From Natronorubrum halalkaliphilum (GTDB lineage Archaea > Halobacteriota > Halobacteria > Halobacteriales > Natrialbaceae): a stretch of 64,000 bases of DNA. Position 1 is the first letter of the stretch, and each line of letters opens with the position of its first letter. Location: positions 151,980 to 215,979 of the forward strand of contig NZ_WUYX01000071.1 in assembly GCF_009834785.1 (NCBI RefSeq), written 5' to 3'. Below are positions 60,427 to 64,000 of this stretch, one piece after another. Both the position numbers and the translations under genes were made by a program. Below the pieces are notes generated by a model that made no database searches, was not told the DNA's origin, and was given only the letters and a program-made list of their open reading frames with translations.

Positions 60427-61695
60427 GTGCCAGAAGATAATATCTTCGCCGATGCTGGCAGCGGCATTCGATCGTTGCGGAACTCGATCTACCCGATTAT
60501 CAGTCTGTTAGCAGCGACGTGGCTCGTACTCAGTGCGTATCGACTCCTGTTCTCGATGGCACTACCGGGGTTCATCGAGGAGACGACGGTATCGTACACC
60601 GGTATCAGTTTCCTCTTCGGCGCGTTGTTCGTCGGATACGGAGTCAGTCAGTACCCGGCCGGAAGCCTCGCTGACGTACTCGGGACACGGATCGTTCTCG
60701 TCGGGGGCATTCTGACGGCGACCCTGTCGCTTGTCTCTCTTTACGTGGCGAGTTACTATGGCCACGTCTTTGGAGCCGTCTTTCTCGTCGGCGTCGGTAT
60801 CGGCAGTTACCGGTCGGCGAGTCAGATCGCCGCATCGGCTATCGCATCGGAACGGACCGAGGGAACGGTGCTCGGAATACTCACAGCCGCAAATCCGTTC
60901 GGCTACGTCGTCGGCCCCGTCGTAATCGGGGCACTGATCGAAACGTACGGGCTGTACACGACACCACTGATGCTCGCGTTCGTTCCGCTCCCCCTCGCAG
61001 TACTGCTCTGGTACTCGAGTGAACGTTCGTCTCGAACGGACGAACGAGATCACGAGACGCCGTCCCTTCGGCGGGGGTTGGTCGCGTTCAAGCGAAACTC
61101 GTTGCAAAAACGGACGCTTCTCGTCGTCGCGTTCGGAGTGGCCTTCACGACGACATCGAACTCACTGATCGCTATCCTTCCGCTGTACCTCCTCGAAACG
61201 ACGTCGCTCACGCTAACGACTGGCGGTCTCTATGCGGGCGGAATCTTCGGAATCGGTACGGTCGCCGCACTACTCGGGGGAATATACAGGGACCGAATCG
61301 GAGCGATTCCGGTACTGCTCGCCGGATTCACGACCGCTGCGGTCTCGCTTTCGCTTCTCGTGTTCGTCTCGTCCGTGCGTTACGTACTGGTTTTGCTCTG
61401 TCTGTTTAGTCTTGGCCTCAACGCCATCCTCCCGGTCCGCGATTTCGTCATCAACACGCACGCGAAACACTGCTCGCCGGCATACGTCGGCGGGATGATC
61501 GGCGGAATGCGATCGCTGTGCTATCTCGGCGGCGGAATCGGCGCCTCGGTGGTCGGTGTCGTCTTCGGCCGGTTTGGGTTCGTGATGGGGTTCGGTCTCC
61601 TCGTCGCGCTCCTGATCGCGGGCGCGCTCTGTACCGTGTTACTGTGGTATACCGACCGCCAGAACGCCGAAGCCGGCCATCCCGTCACCGGTTGA
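60427..61695 (+). CDS. Major facilitator superfamily transporter
   Basis: A 422-residue membrane protein with about twelve hydrophobic segments and a hydrophilic loop (about 195-225) in the middle. The first cytosolic loop reads PAGSLADVLGTRIVLVGG, the MFS A-motif. Starts with GTG preceded by an AT-rich stretch (TATTTAACC near 60395). No family-specific motif gives the substrate. Isolated transcription unit. Confidence 0.85.
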   Translation: MPEDNIFADAGSGIRSLRNSIYPIISLLAATWLVLSAYRLLFSMALPGFIEETTVSYTGISFLFGALFVGYGVSQYPAGSLADVLGTRIVLVGGILTATLSLVSLYVASYYGHVFGAVFLVGVGIGSYRSASQIAASAIASERTEGTVLGILTAANPFGYVVGPVVIGALIETYGLYTTPLMLAFVPLPLAVLLWYSSERSSRTDERDHETPSLRRGLVAFKRNSLQKRTLLVVAFGVAFTTTSNSLIAILPLYLLETTSLTLTTGGLYAGGIFGIGTVAALLGGIYRDRIGAIPVLLAGFTTAAVSLSLLVFVSSVRYVLVLLCLFSLGLNAILPVRDFVINTHAKHCSPAYVGGMIGGMRSLCYLGGGIGASVVGVVFGRFGFVMGFGLLVALLIAGALCTVLLWYTDRQNAEAGHPVTG

Positions 61696-61874
61696 CCAGT
61701 GGGAGATGATCGAGCCACGATGAAACCTCTCCCTGATCCGATGGGTGAAGCGTCTGCCGCTCGAGCAATCCGAAAAAGCCGTCCGTTCACCACTCCTCGA
61801 AAAATCTCCCCTGCGAGAACGTGCTCTCGCTGGCCCTTCCCTCATTTCATTCGGGAAGACACCAAAAAGCTGCT

Positions 61875-63767
61875 CTAGGAGGGGACGACCGTAACCGGAT
61901 CCTTCCGGTCGATCGCTTGCTCTAGCTCGTCCGCGATCGCGCTCCCTCGAGACACCTGAATCTCGCCTCCGCGACTGACCGTCGCGGTGAAGAGGTAGTC
62001 GCCGGCGGCCTGGACCTCGACGGTCTCGCCGTGGTTGCCGTCGACGGGGATGACGATGTGTCGAGAGGTGATCTCGGGGGTGACTCGCTGGCCGGCCGCC
62101 TGCTGGCCGCCGCTGCCGCCGTCCGCACTTGTACCAGCACCGGCACCGACGCCGCCACCGCCGCCCGCACCGTAGTTGGGGTTCTCGTCGTGGGTTCGGA
62201 CGTCGATGTCGATTCCGAGGCGGTTCTCGACGTCGGTGATCCGTCCGCCGCCCTTGCCGATGACGCTCGAGATGTCGTCTTCGCCGACGTAGACGACGGC
62301 TCTGTCCTGGCTCTTGAGCTGGACGTCGACGTGGCCGTGGGCGATCGATTTGATCTCCCGTTCGATCTCCTGTTTGGCGATGCGGTCGACGCCGGACTCG
62401 TTTGCCGGGCCGCCGTCCTCGTCTTTGAGCGGGACGGTGACGACCTGGCGGTTGAAGGTGTAGATCTCGTATTCGGGTTCGTTGGTCTGGAAGTTCGTCA
62501 CCTGAATGACCGGCCGAGCCAGATCCTCCTCGGTGAGTCCGGCGGGAACCTTGACCTCCGTCCGGACGTCGTAGACGGTGTTGACCTCACCGGCCTCGAT
62601 GTAGACGACGGTGTCGACGACCTGCGGGATCATCCCGAGTTCGACCCGACCGACGAGTCGCTGGAGCGCGTCGATCGGCCGCGTCGCGTGGACGACGCCG
62701 ATCATGCCGACGCCCGCCAGCCGCATGTCCGCAAAGACCTCGAAGTCGTCGGTCTTGCGGACTTCGTCGTAGATGGTGTAGTCCGGTCGAACCATCAGCA
62801 GTGCGTCCGCGGTCTTGGCCATCTCGCCGCCCAGTTCCGTGTACTGGGTGATGTCGGGACCGACCTGCAGGTCCCGTGGCTTCTCCATCGTCTTCACCGA
62901 GTAGTCGTGGTCCGAGATGAAGCGGGCGACCGCCTGCGCGAACGTCGACTTCCCGGCACCCGGCGCGCCAGAGATCAGGACGCCGCGCTGGCGCTCGAGC
63001 AGCCGCTCTTTCAGTTCGTCGGCGTGCTCGTAGTCTTCCATGTCGGTCTGGGCGATCGGTCGGACGGCGGTGATCTCGATGCCGTCGGCAAACGGCGGCC
63101 GACCGATGGCGATCCGGTAGTCCCGGAACTGGACGATCTGCATGCCCGGTTCGGAGAGTTCGATGAAGCCGCCGGAGGCCTCCTTGGCACCGTCGACGAC
63201 CTCGCGGGCGTACTCGTCCATCGTCGCCTCGTCCAACGGCTCGTCGGCGATCTGCTCGTAGCGCATCTCGCCGAGTTCGCCCCGCTTGGCCATCGGCACG
63301 GCGTCGGTCTTCAGGTGGACGCTCATCGTCTGGTCGTCGAAGTAGTTCTCGACGGCGAGGGTGCCGATCTCTCGAACCTCGGGTGAGACGTGCTCGACCG
63401 TGAGCCCCTTCGCCTCGGCGACTTCGGCCTGGACGATATCGCTCGTGAGGAAGGTCGCCTCGAGATCCTCCGCGAGATCGCGGATCAGCGCGTCGATCTC
63501 GCCCTCGGAAGCGTGGCCCCGCTCGATGGCGTTCGGCCGCTCGCCGATGTACTCGAGGTCGATCGCACCCTCGTCGGCGAGATCGGCGAGTCGCTGGAGC
63601 TCTTCTAAGCCGTCCCAGCCGCTGTCGATCCCGTCGTTTGCCTGCGCTTCGAGCTCTGCGACGACGGCTTCCGGCACCGAAATCGTCGCTCCCTCGAACT
63701 GCCCATCGTCAATCGTCGCCGAAACGCGGCCGTCGATGACCACGCTCGTATCCGGCACGACGTTCAT
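61875..63767 (-). CDS. PIN-domain / ATPase / KH-domain protein
   Basis: A 630-residue fusion, conserved across Archaea. N-terminal PIN nuclease-like domain (about 1-145) with acidic residues Asp6 (PDTSVVIDG), EAVVAEL, DALIRD and TSDI. A secretion-ATPase-like core follows with Walker A GAPGAGKST (around 266) and IYDEVRKTDDFEVF. A type-II KH domain (about 480-535, ISSVIGKGGGRI) should bind RNA. A Gly-rich linker (about 552-575) precedes a C-terminal TRAM-like beta domain. An RNA-processing or surveillance role is inferred. Confidence 0.88.
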   Translation of the reverse strand: MNVVPDTSVVIDGRVSATIDDGQFEGATISVPEAVVAELEAQANDGIDSGWDGLEELQRLADLADEGAIDLEYIGERPNAIERGHASEGEIDALIRDLAEDLEATFLTSDIVQAEVAEAKGLTVEHVSPEVREIGTLAVENYFDDQTMSVHLKTDAVPMAKRGELGEMRYEQIADEPLDEATMDEYAREVVDGAKEASGGFIELSEPGMQIVQFRDYRIAIGRPPFADGIEITAVRPIAQTDMEDYEHADELKERLLERQRGVLISGAPGAGKSTFAQAVARFISDHDYSVKTMEKPRDLQVGPDITQYTELGGEMAKTADALLMVRPDYTIYDEVRKTDDFEVFADMRLAGVGMIGVVHATRPIDALQRLVGRVELGMIPQVVDTVVYIEAGEVNTVYDVRTEVKVPAGLTEEDLARPVIQVTNFQTNEPEYEIYTFNRQVVTVPLKDEDGGPANESGVDRIAKQEIEREIKSIAHGHVDVQLKSQDRAVVYVGEDDISSVIGKGGGRITDVENRLGIDIDVRTHDENPNYGAGGGGGVGAGAGTSADGGSGGQQAAGQRVTPEITSRHIVIPVDGNHGETVEVQAAGDYLFTATVSRGGEIQVSRGSAIADELEQAIDRKDPVTVVPS

Positions 63768-63868
63768 ACGCTAACTGGACGACGGACGCGTATAAGGATG
63801 TTCCACCGGCGAAGGCAGACGTGAGTGGGGTAGACTGGCCGTCGAACCGCGCCCGCGGCCCCATCGAA

Positions 63869-63915
63869 CGACAGCTGTGCGATCGGGTGTGCACTGACTT
63901 CCAGTGGCCACTAGA
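63869..63915 (-). repeat. Family-3 element, partial copy
   Basis: Minus strand begins TCTAGTGGCCACTGGAAGTC and carries on CAGTGCACACCCGATCGCAC, the left half of family 3. The right half is absent, replaced after CAGCTGTCG by other sequence. Confidence 0.6.
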
Positions 63916-63948
63916 TGGCTCCATTGAATCGCCATACGGCGTCGGATT

Positions 63949-64000
63949 TCACTGTTGAACGGCACGCTTGATATTGTAAACGAGACACATCAGCACGATC
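63949..64000 (-). pseudogene. C-terminal end of a probable IS transposase, cut by the window edge
   Basis: The minus frame entering from the right edge reads IVLMCLVYNIKRAVQQ and stops at 63949-63951. A YN-[IL]-K-R segment just before the stop is a common ending of IS5/IS1182/IS4-type DDE transposases. Only 16 codons are visible, so family and integrity cannot be judged. Confidence 0.4.

Noticed and set aside
1..64000. tRNA, rRNA, SRP or RNase P RNA genes
   Set aside because: I looked for typical haloarchaeal tRNA starts and T-arm patterns and conserved rRNA blocks and recognised none. A covariance-model scan would be needed to exclude them.

Overview
The window looks like chromosomal DNA of a haloarchaeon, most likely a member of the Natrialbales (Natrinema/Haloterrigena-like). 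The evidence is high G+C with strong GC3, very acidic proteins, A-type ATP synthase subunits, a proteasome-activating nucleotidase, archaemetzincin, ABCE1/Rli1, a JAMM desampylase-like protein, an F420-dependent NADP reductase, twin-arginine export signals and near-leaderless TATA promoters. No rRNA, tRNA or CRISPR array was recognised.

Layout. 0.5-9.6 kb: a zinc-ribbon protein, a CMD-fold protein, truA, a NifU-type scaffold, a multi-PAS histidine kinase, oligoendopeptidase F and an M28 peptidase. 9.9-11.8 kb: PAN ATPase and pyruvoyl arginine decarboxylase. 11.85-14.02 kb: an AT-rich island with two exported proteins, bracketed by two copies of the same transposase tail. 14.1-27.9 kb: small haloarchaeal proteins and the A-type ATP synthase. 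Genes H-I-K-E-C-F-A-B form one tight minus-strand operon; subunit D is separated from B by an acyl-CoA ligase and a second AT-rich island (17.8-19.9 kb). 28.1-35 kb: methyltransferase, hisS, sulfatase, BtuF-like/JAMM pair and npdG. 35-46 kb: oxidoreductases, a lipoprotein, GDPD, HAD, zinc ADH, a membrane protease, UPF0146, archaemetzincin and a response regulator. 46.7-48.9 kb: rli1 with an EMC6-like gene.

49.0-56.7 kb is the most unusual part: a cluster of exported surface proteins. Three share an N-terminal motif following the signal segment (F-[SA]-[TS]-[IV]-x-A-D-R). It also holds a related Ig-like membrane-anchored protein, a dedicated Ser-His (SipW/S26B-type) signal peptidase, a DUF5305-type membrane protein and a winged-helix membrane regulator. 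One secreted protein ends in five 18-residue beta-solenoid repeats. I propose a TasA/camelysin-like extracellular fibre or matrix system; this is inference from architecture. 57-64 kb: small regulators, nadE, a frameshifted htpX-type gene, an MFS transporter, a PIN-ATPase-KH protein and a truncated transposase end.

Three families of short dispersed inverted-repeat elements run through the window: an 82-bp family (6 copies, with two interchangeable hairpin cores), a 110-bp family (3 copies) and an 80-bp family (2 intact, 1 split, 2 partial). Several lie directly against stop codons, and at 35 kb one element is nested in another.
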